Shown here piece by piece: positions 13,780 to 25,894 of a stretch of DNA of 64,000 nt. How positions within the stretch are numbered: the stretch's first letter is position 1; the number at the start of each line of letters is the position of its first letter. The stretch comes from Plasmodium malariae (Eukaryota; Apicomplexa; Aconoidasida; Haemosporida; Plasmodiidae). A program made the translations under genes and the position numbers. Under the pieces are notes generated by a model that was not told the DNA's origin, made no database searches, and was given only the letters and a program-made list of their open reading frames with translations. The DNA is taken from contig NW_021638285.1 of NCBI RefSeq assembly GCF_900090045.1, positions 62,001 to 126,000 of the forward strand, read 5' to 3'.

Positions 13780-15100
13780 AACAATTGTTTTCCAAGAATA
13801 TATGTGTGTAATGCATGCTGCTATGATATGTATATAAACTTGTGCATATGAACATGCATGTATGTGTGTAAAGAAGCATAGGTGCATGGGTATGAGTACA
13901 TATGTATACTTGCGTAATATATGTATTCATTTATATATTTCAATACATGTTCTTTCCTATATTTCAAAAAATGCATCCTTATTTTATAATTTGGAATAAT
14001 GAATTGAATTAGTTAACTATATTATTAAAAGGAACGATGTAAACGTGTTTTGTATATAAATAAAGGTCACATAAAAGTAATAATAACAAATAAAACATAT
14101 ATGATGTATCTTTCACAGACTACTTTATGTGTTTCATTTTACGAAATAATTATGGCATTTCCTTATTTTGGCTGAACTTTATATATATGCATATTTTTAT
14201 ATTGTAACCATTACATGTGATGCGAATGAAAAAATCCATAGAAAGGATTCTTTTGTACAGACACTAATGCTCATTTAATATGTTTAAAGCAAAATAAATG
14301 GAATAAGGCATTTGTAATAGGAATACAATATTACGTCATTAACTGAAATAACTTAAGGACACAAATGAGTTCACATGTATGCACGTTAATAAGATATCAT
14401 TATCCACGTTTAGATGCTTATGTATGCATATTATGGCCATGCATGCATATATGTTTTTTTACACTCTCCTTTCATGTAAGTATTAGATCATTTATATTGA
14501 AAAGTAATAAACAAAAAACGTGGGCACATATACATATGTGCAAACTTTTGCATAATGGAAATTTATCTATATAGTGTTACCAACTTATTTTTTTCTGTTA
14601 TAGATATGAAACATTTAGAATAAGTTCATGCATATAAAAGAGAATGAAAAAAATGATAAAATTCAAATAAATTACAGGAGAGATAAACAACAATGAGTGA
14701 AGTTCCTTAAAGGAGTTACTTATCTTACATGTGTGAATACGGAAAAAAGATAAAAAGTAATATATATTGCGCGTTACCTGAAAAGTGATCTGTTTAAATT
14801 AATTATAAAGAAAATTCGTTTATATGTATCCTATTTTATATTAGGTCTAAATTGTTAACGTACTTATGATTGCCTCAATTAAAGATCCTTATATAGAGAT
14901 TAATTAAAACATTCATCGTAAGCATGGAGAAAGCAAAAAAAAAAATACAAAAAATAACGAAGGAGTAAAGGTATAAGCGAAAACCTCGAAATTATTAGTT
15001 CGTTGTAGTAAGATAGAAAACACTTTATGCATGCAAATAAGTATACATATGCTTGAACTGTACTTATATGTTGGTGCATGTGTTCATAATTTTCACCATA
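13780..15100. promoter_or_regulatory. Raised-GC region with clustered TGCATGCA and GGTGCA motifs
   Basis: The stretch is visibly richer in G and C than its flanks. It repeats short GCATG/TGTATG units, for example at 13811-13900, 14370-14460 and 15020-15080. Exact TGCATGCA occurs at 14440-14447 and 15028-15035, TGCATGC at 13812-13818, and GGTGCA at 13881-13886 and 15073-15078. In P. falciparum, TGCATGCA is the published binding motif of the ApiAP2 protein AP2-EXP, and GGTGCA-containing SPE2 elements bind SIP2 in subtelomeric heterochromatin. Binding here is inferred. Confidence 0.4.
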
Positions 15101-15205
15101 GTTAAACAAGTATATAAGGAAAAATGCAAATGTAATAATAAATAAAATGCACAAGGAAATTACATATGGAAGTTTGCATGTAATGTAAGAACACATTTGG
15201 AACAT
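14900..15205 (-). CDS. Doubtful small hydrophobic ORF, 101 codons
   Basis: This frame begins at a true ATG and runs 101 codons inside the raised-GC region, encoding several hydrophobic stretches (for example LCILFIITFAFFLIYLF) and cysteines. It shows no signal-exon structure, export motif or family resemblance that I recognise. Reduced AT content raises the chance of spurious long frames here, and the frame overlaps the TGCATGCA and GGTGCA sites. It is listed for completeness and is more likely non-coding. Confidence 0.12.
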   Translation of the reverse strand: MFQMCSYITCKLPYVISLCILFIITFAFFLIYLFNYGENYEHMHQHISTVQAYVYLFACIKCFLSYYNELIISRFSLIPLLLRYFLYFFFCFLHAYDECFN

Positions 15206-15249
15206 AAAAAAAGGAAAAAATTATACTTAAAATTTTTTTTTTTTTTTCT

Positions 15250-17800
15250 TTAAAGTATTATATTGAATATATGTAAGTAGACTTATTTGTAATATAAAAG
15301 TGTTAAAAATGGGAAGAATAAACAAATATAAATAAGGTTCTAAAGTAAATTGAAATACATGAATTTAAAGTTCATTATGATCCGAAATTAAGAAATAATT
15401 TTAACATATATATGTTTGTGAGGACCTTCTTCAATAGACATCATTGTAGTAATAGCAGTATATAAAAGATTGAGTAGTCCTATAATAAGGATGATCGTAA
15501 AAAAATTACTTAATTAAACATTAGGAAAAAATCATTTCACTCAAAAATGAATAGCACAGATTAATTAATTTTTAGACAAAATATTAAATTAAAAGTGTTC
15601 ATAAGCCTTATTATTATAACACTACGTAAATATTATGTTAAAAGAAACCTAAATTATGATAACAAAAGTTATATTTATGCGAAATGATTATTGGAAATGA
15701 TATCATATCTACAGTAATCTAAGAAATATTAAGGGAATAATATAAATATATATATATTAATTAATAGATATACATAGATAAAAAAAATATATTTAATAAT
15801 TCTATTTGCCTGTGTTACATGCGTTCATTCAAGACATAATTAAATATTTCAAGGAAAGTGAAAATTTAATAGAGTTCATTCCTTTATTTTACTGCATATG
15901 AATGATTAATCAATTTAAATTTGCGTTAATATTTTTAGTAAGTACAACATGCATAAGAAAATATAGGAAAAAATTAATGCTCTAAAAATTTCCACCCCAA
16001 TTAATTACATGGAATTTTACAAAACAATAAATGGATAAGAGTTTATATCTTTATATAATATTTATTATTATGGATTCATAATATTAAGTAGTATTATTTT
16101 ATAAGAATCATCTCTTATACATTTTTATATTACAGGAAATTTGTAAATTTTGAGAGAATAAGGAGTATTCACACAAGAGAATTATTTAAAAATCTCTAAT
16201 GAAGAAACTTTCTCAATATATTTATAAAAATTTATATACAAGTATATTAAAATACGAAAAAAAAAAATTATTATCTTATTTTTGTGAAATACTGCAGAAT
16301 ATTATGTACTATGCAGCATATTAAAAATTTCAAAATTTTACCTATTTTTTTTAATTATATAAAAGCTATCATTTAATTTATTATTTAGGGTAATATTTAT
16401 ACATAATTTAATAAAAAATAAATACATAATAATCTGCACCATAAAGTTTCCTAAAAGAAATATAATGCATTAATTACTTTCGTAAATGGTAATGTATATT
16501 ATTTTATGATTTATCTTTTATAATCTCTTATCTATATAATTATATGTACTAAATTATTTAATTTAAAATGTTTTCCTTATTGTAATGTTTTTTTTTAATT
16601 ATCATATTTACTAAAAATGTTTTTTTTTTCTAAATTTACTTTTTTATTCTTTTATTATAATAAGTATTTTTATAGAACTTAAAAATTTATATTTTTTCAA
16701 AAAAAAAAAAAAATAAGTATTTCTTGATTAACAAATCTATTAAATTTTATTTTAGTTATAATAATAAAATACTTTATTTAAATTATATAAAAACTTTAGT
16801 ATTATATATATAATTATAAGATACGAATATACAAAAGCGTTAAATTGGATAGTAATTTTTGAAACATTATTAATAATTATATGAATTAAGTCATAGAATG
16901 ATATTTATTAATTACTGTACAAATGTTGTATGTGTCATAGGTATATGTATATGTTAAATTATAATATATAGTGTAAAAATTGTATTTTACATTTATTAAT
17001 TTGTTTCCTTTATTATATGAATTCTAATACATTGTATGCATTAATTTTTGGTTGTTTAATTATATAATAATTTTTAAAAGTTATAAAATGTACAACAGAT
17101 TAAACATATTATTAGAAAGCTCAGAACAAAATATTAATAATGACATTCATAATATATTCTAATGTGCCCATTCTTATTATATATGTTTCTTCTATTCTAA
17201 CAAAATAAAATATTTATTCTCCAAAAATCTACTTTATATTGTTTGTTCACCGATAGGAATTCATATCAACAATTTAGAATTATTCTATATGAATATTATA
17301 ATATATATTTCTTGAGAATTTATTAATAATATTATTTTTATCAATAATTATATTATTGTATATTGCTTATTTTGTAAATATCTATATGAAAATATTTGCA
17401 AGAATATTTTTAAAATATTCTTTTGTTTGTTATACATTATATTTGTATTTTATTAATGTTATTTAGTACTTAAAAAAAAAAAAAAAAAAAGTATAAAATA
17501 GGAATGCAAATAAATATACCCTTTTGTTACTACGTTGTGAATATACATTGAATTTTGCACCTAATTAGACATATTATAAAATTAAATAGAACCAAATTCA
17601 ATAAAAAAGTTAAATATTTTATTTAACATAAAACTATTTTTTTTTTCCTTTTTACATGAATATGTTCTCAATTAAACAACTAGTTTAATGACATTGAAAA
17701 AGATTTTATTTTTATTTTTTGATGCTTCATATTATATATAGATATATATATATATATATATATATAAAAGAATTTTGTTTCATGCCTAAGTAAATATATT
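15250..17800. other. AT-rich intergenic DNA, no gene seen
   Basis: No supported reading frame or splice-site pair. It contains a poly-A run near 17471-17489 and a (TA)n tract at 17742-17766. Confidence 0.55.
17742..17766. repeat. (TA)n microsatellite
   Basis: Uninterrupted alternating AT run of about 24 bases directly before the gene relic at 17.8 kb. Confidence 0.85.
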
Positions 17801-17829
17801 AAATTATTAATTATAAAAATATTTTCTTT

Positions 17830-18440
17830 TGGTTTTAATGTATATATGATAAATCTTTAGACAATTGGTTGAGTGATGATAAAGAATTAGATTGAATAGT
17901 TGATATATTATTATTGTAAAATGAGAAGAGAATAAATAATATATAACTAATTATAATAAATTTGGAACTGGATATGTTAATTCATGCAACAAAAATGATA
18001 AAGTTGTATAAGAATATTATAGAAAAGATTAGTTTAAGAATAAAAATAATTCAAGATATTATGTGAAAAAATTGTTGAGAAATATATGGTTTTTATATAT
18101 AAACCATTTGCCATCATATATAATCTGCTCAAAAAACTATTATATATGGGAATTATACCTATATATAAATTTGTAGTATGTGCCAACATATTCAGAGAAA
18201 AAGTTTAAAATATTCAACACATATCATTATAGATTTAACATTTCCTCTACCAGTATTAATTTTTCTAATAGGATTTTAGTTATTTTATATAGGTATTTAT
18301 CGTATATAACTAATGTTAAATGGTGATTCTGAAGCATTAAAAAATTTGATTACTTATAATGGAGATATATTTGTATCCTAATTTATTTTAAGTATTTGAA
18401 TAGGTATATATAAATTTATATAATACAAAAATATGTAATT
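17830..18440 (+). pseudogene. Decayed exported-type gene with two membrane segments
   Basis: Coding-like fragments appear on the plus strand among stops and frame changes. CIYDKSLDNWLSDDKELD (near 17840-17895) resembles the start of an exon 2. Further along, FPLPVLIFLIGF, a stop, then LFYIGIYRI looks like a first membrane segment (18240-18320). NGDSEALKNLITYNGDIFVS, a stop, then FILSI, a stop, then IGIYKFI (18320-18420) looks like a loop and a second membrane segment. Several in-frame TAA/TAG/TGA codons make it non-functional. The two-segment layout matches subtelomeric exported proteins generally, but the family could not be named and I found no exon 1. Confidence 0.4.
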
Positions 18441-18489
18441 TAAATAGAAGAAAATAAAGTCAAATTTTAATTATAATAAATATATTACT

Positions 18490-20990
18490 TCGGGGGAATA
18501 TATATTTCCTGTAATCATTGTAGATGTACTAAAAGTTTAATGAAGTTATATGTTAAAAAAGTCCCTTGTTATAAAAATATAAAATTTATTATTCCATATA
18601 GACAATATAAAAATATATGCTGTTACAGAAAAATAAAAAAATAAAACAAATATATGTTAAATAATAATAATAGTTTTCTCTTTTCTACGTTTTTTTTATC
18701 TCTTAGTGTATACTTTTGAGGCAATTTAGTACTCTCACTAAGCATAAACATTTATATGATATTCCATTAAAAATTGAAATTTATTTTTTCGAATATGTGG
18801 AATTGAGCGTGTATTTATAAGCAAAAATTATATATGCTAAATTTTTATGCAAACATGTATTACTATAAATATGTTCTAATTTAATTAATATATAAAATTA
18901 CAATTTCAACAATTCAACTTGAGGAAATTTATTTTTTCGAAAATTAAGGGTTTCTTTCAATTTTTATGTAGTAAGTGGTATTTTGGAAAATCATTTAAAA
19001 CAATTTATTATATATTATTTTAAATTTAAATATATAGTGCTATTCTTTGTTTAATGTAACCAATTCCATATAATTTTTTTTTTTTCATATGCATTTTTTT
19101 TAAATGTATGTATATCAAATACTATTTTAATAAAATTTATTTTGAAGAATAAAACGTTAAGAGCTTATTTAATATAACAGTATATTTATTATATATTTAT
19201 ATTTCTTATATATAGTTTAACTATGACATCATAAATATACACTGTTATATTTTCACATATTACTCTGAATTATTTATGACGCATAATCAATTTTAGATTT
19301 TGTGAAACATTATAATTAGAGGAATGGTTAAATATTTATTTATAAATTTACTAGTTAACTAACATAGTTGCTAGACATAAATATGTTTTATAAACATCAC
19401 TTAGATATCTGTAGTAAAATGAAATTTCTTTTTTTTTTACCATATAAAGCGAGTGTATTTTTTGAACAAATGTTAGATAATTTTTATTTAATGCTGTAAA
19501 CAAATATTAATGTTAATATGCCATAAACTTTAACTACATAGTTAAAATGAATAATATATGTTTAATGAAATTTAATCAGCCATTAAATAAAATTAAAATA
19601 ATTTTTTTTAAATTAATATATTTCTGCGATGATATCATTGTATATAGATAACAATTCATACATTTGTATTACTTTCAATTTTTTCTATATAAATTTTTGG
19701 CCTCAATAACAATAGGAACTTATCTACAGGAACATCAGTGGTTTATATTAGTAATCAATTATTATTATTAAATTTGTAATCTTTCACTTTATGATAAAAT
19801 ATTTAAGAGAATATCTACATTATATATTTAAGTTAGTTCAAATAAATGATATTATGCTTTTATTATTTCTATAAATACTAACATATGCTAATTAAAAAAT
19901 TACTTTATTATTTATAAATTGCATAATTTAATTATAATAAATTACGTGGTTTTTGATGCAAATTATTTATGAATTTTTTCTACTATAATAATCATATCTT
20001 TTAAAAACCTCGCTTCTTTAAATTCAAGATGAAAACCAAATTAACGTTAGTATTTGATTTATTTATAACATCATAGTAAATTTGAAAGTATATTTCTTAT
20101 TCCATAAAACATATATTATATTTTATATTTTTCAAAAATAATTCTGTACCTATATATATTTAGATTAATATTTGGAAATATCTACAAAAAAATATTGAAA
20201 AACATGTTAATAAAAATTTTAATATGTTCTTTAATTGTTTTTTTTTTTCTATAAATATTAAAAGGTATTCTATTTCTTAAAAATAATATTTTTTATGTAT
20301 GTAATGTATACGCACAGATGTTATGGTTTGAGCTTTAGAAAACTGGAATGATGCGTTAAAAATTTGTTAGTAATATTTTAATTTCTAGTTGGTATATATG
20401 CAGTAAATTATGAATAAGAATGCTACGATGTTTTACTGATGAAAAGTTAAATATAAATACTATTTTTAATTAAACGTGCTCAATTGATTATTTAATTGTT
20501 TTTTTTAAAAAGTACTTAAATATTTATTGTATAACTCGATAACTTAATACGATATGAGTTTTTATTGTTGATAGTATGAAATAATACATTGATGTAACAA
20601 GGTAATTTTGATTTTTTTAAAAATAATAAGAGAAATAGTTTATAGATATATTCCTTTTTTTTATTATTCCATTTTTATTAAACATTTATATATAAGTAAA
20701 AACAAAAAAAGATTAAGTCGTTAATTCTGAATGTTTTTCTTGTAGAAGAAATAGTATAAATTACAAATAAATGAAATATTAAAACTTTAAGAACCTATAT
20801 TACAAAAATTAAAAATAAGTTTTTAATTAAATTAAAAATATATATTTTATCATATATTAGATAATACCATATATATTTTATTTTTAAATAAGATATAGAA
20901 AATAAAAGAATACATATGTTTAATAGTAACTAATACCATTGCTGTAGTTAATGCAGTACAATAAATTATAAAAAATATTGTTACTTTTTT
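18490..20990. other. AT-rich intergenic DNA, no gene seen
   Basis: Nothing on either strand reads as protein for more than short stretches, and no conserved gene-family block was recognised until the upstream region of the fam-l gene at 21578. Confidence 0.55.
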
Positions 20991-21138
20991 TTAACTTTAC
21001 TATTATTTTAATGTATTAATAATTGATATTTTAAAATATAACCCTTTTTGAAATATAAAATTTTTTACAATATACAAATTATTAATATGAAATATCATTA
21101 ATAATATCAATTACTCTGTTAATATATTTGCAAATACA

Positions 21139-21194
21139 TTATCTATATTCTATAAAATATATATTCTATATATTCTATACATTCTGTATTCTAC
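21139..21194 (+). promoter_or_regulatory. Shared TTCTATA cluster upstream of the second fam-l gene
   Basis: At least four TTCTATA-like units (ATCTATATTCTATA, ATATTCTATA, TATTCTATAC, ATTCTGTATTCTAC) lie in tandem and end 384 bp before the ATG at 21578. This is the richest copy of the element in the window. Confidence 0.42.
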
Positions 21195-21500
21195 ATAAAT
21201 TTAATATGTGTCAGTATTTAGAAGTCTTATTTCATTTTAAGTTTTGAATGTTTTAATACAAAAATTATTAAATTAGTCTAATATATTAAATAATGGTTTT
21301 ACGTATTTTGAGTATTTTTGAATGGAGCAAAATATTTTATTTTTATATTATTTTCTTACATTAACATAAAATTAGGTAAAATTATTTTTATATATTGTAA
21401 ATCTTACCTTTGTTGTGTTTGTCGTAAAAAGAATGTATAGTTATTATATATTATTTACAAAATATTAATAAAAAAGATTTATTAAAATACAAGTATAATC

Positions 21501-21520
21501 TTTTGTCATCAAAAGAATAT
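21501..21520 (+). promoter_or_regulatory. Conserved block near the second fam-l start
   Basis: TTTTGTCATCAAAAGAATAT ends 58 bp before the ATG at 21578. It is a diverged version of the ATTAGAAGTATA block, kept at the same spacing as in the other family members. Confidence 0.35.
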
Positions 21521-21577
21521 TGTATTACGGTTAATTTATACTATACTGAATATATTATAGTATTAAATATATATAAT

Positions 21578-22576
21578 ATGGAAAAAAAAACTAAGTTACT
21601 CTTATTTATTATAATTCCTGCTTTTATCGTTTTAAATTGGACATGCCATTTTAACAATGATGTAATATGATAATATTATTTAAGAAAATTTTTACTATGA
21701 ATAGTCTCAGTGATTTATTTTTATTAATACTGTATTTTATAATGAAATTATATATGATTTAGTAATAAATATTTACTTTTTTTTTAGTGTACGTTTAACA
21801 AATATATAGATGAAAACTGCGAGTATGCTAGAAAATTAGATTCAATAACTTATAGATTACTATCAAAATATAAAAAGGATACTGATTCTTATGTTGTATG
21901 TTTAAAAGGAGATTTACCAAATAATATAGTAAACGAGAAAAGAGATGTAACCTATAATGAAAGTGTTGTAGCAAAAAACAAGCAAATATGTAGAAATGCG
22001 TTGAATAATTCTGGAGGACATAAACAAGATAAGAGAAGTAAATCTTGTGTATTTGAAACAAAAAGATACTCCCGTATGGAAAAAAAAATATTTAAGGAAC
22101 TCGATTATATGGATTTTCTTCAAAACAGCAGGACAATTAGTGATAAAACATATAAAAAAATAATATTCAAAAAATTTGCATTACGACTTATTTTACCTGT
22201 AATGTTGCTCTTGCTGTTATCATTATCATTCTCTTTAGATTTTTATGGTGGTTATGGCTTAAGAGGGGGGTTATTTAAGATATTAAATTTGTACGCTGAC
22301 AATTTATGGTACAATTCTTTTCATAAATGGTTGGAGTCATCTTTTTTACGTTCGTTTACCGAATCTATGGGAAAAGTAAAAAATACATGGAAGAAGACAT
22401 CATCTGCAGGCGGGAAGAGGGTGTTAACAGATGGAAATGATTACGTATTTGGTTTTATTAACTTTCTAATATACTTCTCAACGTTCTTTATTTTAGGTTT
22501 CACAATTATATCAGCAGTGTTTTATTACCATAAGAAGGTTAAGAAATATGAAAAAATTAAGTTTAGGAAAAGGTAA
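21578..22576 (+). CDS. fam-l: fam-l protein (two exons)
   Basis: Exon 1 is 21578-21661 and exon 2 is 21788-22576, phase 0, 290 residues. Exon 1 encodes a hydrophobic signal-like stretch ending LNWTCHFNND. The donor used by the other copies, one codon further on, reads AT here, so splicing must move one codon upstream to GTAATA; this keeps the frame. Exon 2 opens CTFNKYIDENC and carries R-L-L-S-K at residues 51-55. The fam-l core EKKIFKELDYMDFL and TISDKTYKKIIFKKFALR follows. Membrane segments lie at about 161-181 and 249-273, and the tail is YYHKKVKKYEKIKFRKR. The loop between the segments lacks the C-x-x-C pair of the fam-l gene at 9147 and is rich in tryptophan and basic residues. It pairs with the fam-m gene 3.3 kb downstream on the same strand. 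Molecular function is unknown. Confidence 0.88.
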
Positions 22577-24700
22577 AGCAAATAGTAAAATATACGTTTC
22601 TTTGTGTAAAGAATATTTTAGTAAAAAATAGCAAACATAATATCATTAATTAAGTACTTATTTATCATATAGATATCTGCTTAAATATTACAAATACACC
22701 TACTCTCACATGTCTTTTTTGTGAAAAATAGTTAAAAAATATGTTCTCTCTCTTTTTATGAATTTGAATTATTTCATGTTTTTAAATGTTGAATTTTATA
22801 TATTTTTCAAACTTAGTTAAATAATATGATTGAATACATTTTTTTATGTAAGTAAATTACTATGAAAAATATAAGATTTGAGTAATAATAAGAATAAAAT
22901 AAAACAATTCATATAATTTAATATAAGTCTTGTGTTAATTTGTATTTAAACCATTAGTGATACTTTATATTATTTCTCATATTCCTCTGCAATATTATTA
23001 TTTTTTGGTACAATTAAAAATATCTATTATACTTTTTATTTTGAAAAATTATGTGTCTTGTTATATATTTGATAATACCATATTAATATATTTTTTTTCA
23101 TGGATATATATATATATATATATTTTTTTTTTCCTTAAAATAAACTGTAAAAGTTACATTTTTATATATGGAAGTTCCTATGTAACAGAATAATATTTTA
23201 ATACAAAATGAAGAATTATCTAAGAATGAATTAAATAAAGAATCAAATTTTGTATGCAAGAATTAATATATGGGTTTTTTTATTAGTATACTATATAATA
23301 AAATAAAAACATGGAAAAGCCATATGTACGTAAAACGATTATAATTTAAAAATAATTTATAAATAAGTTATAAATAAGTTATAAATAAGTTAAGTTTTTA
23401 TGTAAACGAACTATTCTGTTATCGTCAAGTATTAATTATAAAGAATAAATTATAATGACACAATATTTTTTTCCCACAACTTGTATAAATGCTCGTAAAC
23501 TTATACAAACTACGAACACAGAGTTATAGAATACTTTTCATCAAGTAGAAAGATAATTGTTAATAAAGAAACAGATATAAATCTAAATTATAATATAAGA
23601 AAAATGACATGAATGAAATCATAAAATTTTATTCATCTAAAATAATAAATTAGATATATATTATTACGTAAATATATTAATGTTTAACTTCTACCAAAAT
23701 AAATTAAGCAATGTAATATTTTTTAATAAATACGTTAATGTATTACAAATTATTCAAGAATTATACACTTAATTTCTCCTCGATAAATATTAAAAACATT
23801 TTATTATGTCTTAGACAAAAATTTTAAAAGAACGGTAATAAATTTCAATATATGAAATAACAATGAACAAATATATTAAGAATATAATATATGAATGTAA
23901 ATGATATATTTAAAAAAATGAAGAAATAAAAATTATTTTAAATATACACTTAAATGTACAAATCATTGCAAGATTAATACGAATACATATAAAACAATTC
24001 ATGATATAGTAATTTAATAAGGAGAAAATTGAATATATTATAAAAATGGGAACTACATATACATAATACTTTAATTTTACAAAAATGTGGAAAATTCAGA
24101 AAAATATATATGCGCAATTACTAATATATACGCCAAATATAAGTTTAGTAACAATGAACTTATCTAACAATAATAAATTCTTTATATAAGCAAACATTTA
24201 GAATTATTTTATTGTATATATGTATTTTTGTTTTTTTTAATCATTATATATGTTTTATTTAAAACCATTAAAATGCATTTACATATATTTTATATATAAA
24301 TAATAACTGTGAGTAAAAATGTGAAAGAATCAAATTACAGTAACAAAAAAGTGTAATTGATTAAAAAAATTTATAAGAATCAATAAGACACTATAAAAAA
24401 TTTTAAATAATAAAAGCGAAATAATATTATTTTGTGTAAATTAATTTTTAATAATATATATTATTTAAAATTTAATTGTTTTTACTTTTTTAAAATTTCT
24501 TAATTATTTCCATAAAAGTGTCATATCTTATGTGAAAAATAAAATAATTTAATAATATATTATTACAATAATATTGTGTAAACCTAATATATTTATAATT
24601 ACCAAATATTCAGTTATAATACAAAATGATCAGAAATATCTGAACTCACCATATTTTCTTTTCTAAAAACTTTTTCAACAAAATAACATTTATTTACGTA
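22577..24700. other. AT-rich intergenic DNA with a small tandem repeat
   Basis: No supported gene. The plus-strand frame at 22957-23193 is low-complexity and runs into a (TA)n tract. Three perfect 11-bp tandem units are noted separately at 23359-23391. Confidence 0.55.
23359..23391. repeat. Three perfect 11-bp tandem repeats
   Basis: The unit ATAAATAAGTT is repeated three times without change, about 0.8 kb downstream of the fam-l gene. This is probably a replication-slippage minisatellite. Confidence 0.85.
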
Positions 24701-24705
24701 CATTG

Positions 24706-24758
24706 TTTTACTAATGTTCTAAATAATGTTCTTGACATTATTTAGAACATTAGTAAAA
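24706..24758. repeat. Perfect 24-bp inverted repeat with 5-nt loop
   Basis: The arms at 24706-24729 and 24735-24758 are exact reverse complements (left arm begins TTTTACTAATGTTCTAAATA). They are separated by the loop TCTTG. The structure lies between the fam-l gene and the next fam-m gene, about 1.1 kb upstream of the latter's start. As RNA or extruded DNA it would form a long uninterrupted hairpin. Confidence 0.9.
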
Positions 24759-24759
24759 G

Positions 24760-25480
24760 AATAAATAAAAAATAATATCTTCTTTTTAAAATTGTGAACA
24801 TAAAAATTACTATATTATATATATATATAATTTTGTCATTCTTCTTATTTGTTATACATATATTACACCCATATATTATTCTTATTTGTAAATATATATT
24901 ATCTTTAGTATATTAAAATTAACACAATTGAATATAATATTTCTATGCTAGTTTACTTTTAATATACTTTTTTTTTCATTATGTTCTATTATATTAATAT
25001 TTCTTGTAAATATATTTATTTTTAAATAAAAAAATTAATTAAATTTATATATTTAAACATTTCATTTAGAAATAGTTGGTATTATTTTAATTTAACTGAA
25101 GATAATATTTTTAAATACTAGATAATGAATAAAATATATATCTTTATTTCACTTAACAATAAGTGTCTTAATAGATTAGATAATATGATATAACTTGTTA
25201 TTTTTAAATATAATATATGCAATAAAAAAAACTCATATGAGCAAGTATTAACTAATGGACGTGTTATATATAATTTAATAAAAAGCCTTATATAGAATAT
25301 TACTTTTTTTATTTATTACTACCATTATGGATATTATAATTATTATTTTATAATAATTAATAAGTTAGAAGAAGTTTACAACAAATTATTTTATAATATA
25401 ATGATTATAAAATTAAAAGTATAAGATAAAATCCTTATAATGATCATTTATTATTTTAATATGTAGATAAATATAATATA
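24760..25480. other. AT-rich intergenic DNA upstream of the second fam-m gene
   Basis: No gene is seen. The stretch from about 25395 (AATATAATGATTATAAAATT) resembles the upstream block of the genes at 4098 and 9147. Confidence 0.45.
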
Positions 25481-25484
25481 TATA

Positions 25485-25508
25485 TATTCTATATATTCTC
25501 TTCTACAT
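25485..25508 (+). promoter_or_regulatory. Shared TTCTATA cluster upstream of the second fam-m gene
   Basis: ATATTCTATATATTCTCTTC ends 387 bp before the ATG at 25895 and matches the clusters before the other family members in sequence and distance. Confidence 0.4.
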
Positions 25509-25818
25509 ATAAATCCATTATATCGATGTAATAATATATAGCATATTTTTTTTATTATCTAATTCGTAAAAATATAATAAAAAAAAATTTAATTAGTGCA
25601 TTACATTAATTATATATTTTGAAAGTTTATAAATGAATTAATATTATTTTGTTTTAATGTACCTTAGTTACTTTTCCGATTAATATTAAGATAAAACTGT
25701 GTTTTATATTTTAAAAGATATATTTCATTGTTCTTGTAAAAAGAAATACATTTATATATATTTTATTAAGTATTTACGAAGCATTTATAAAGTTAAATTT
25801 TAAAAATATATTTTCCAT

Positions 25819-25836
25819 ATTATCATTAGAAATATA
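25819..25836 (+). promoter_or_regulatory. Conserved ATTAGAAATATA block near the second fam-m start
   Basis: ATTATCATTAGAAATATA ends 59 bp before the ATG at 25895, the same distance as in the two fam-l genes. Confidence 0.4.
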
Positions 25837-25894
25837 TTTTTTAATAATAAATTTTTTGCCTATTGAATATATTAGATTATTATATAACTATATA

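Noticed and set aside
14365..14574. Plus-strand frame of 69 codons in the raised-GC region
   Set aside because: Short, no family resemblance, overlaps a TGCATGCA site; reduced AT content makes chance frames longer here.
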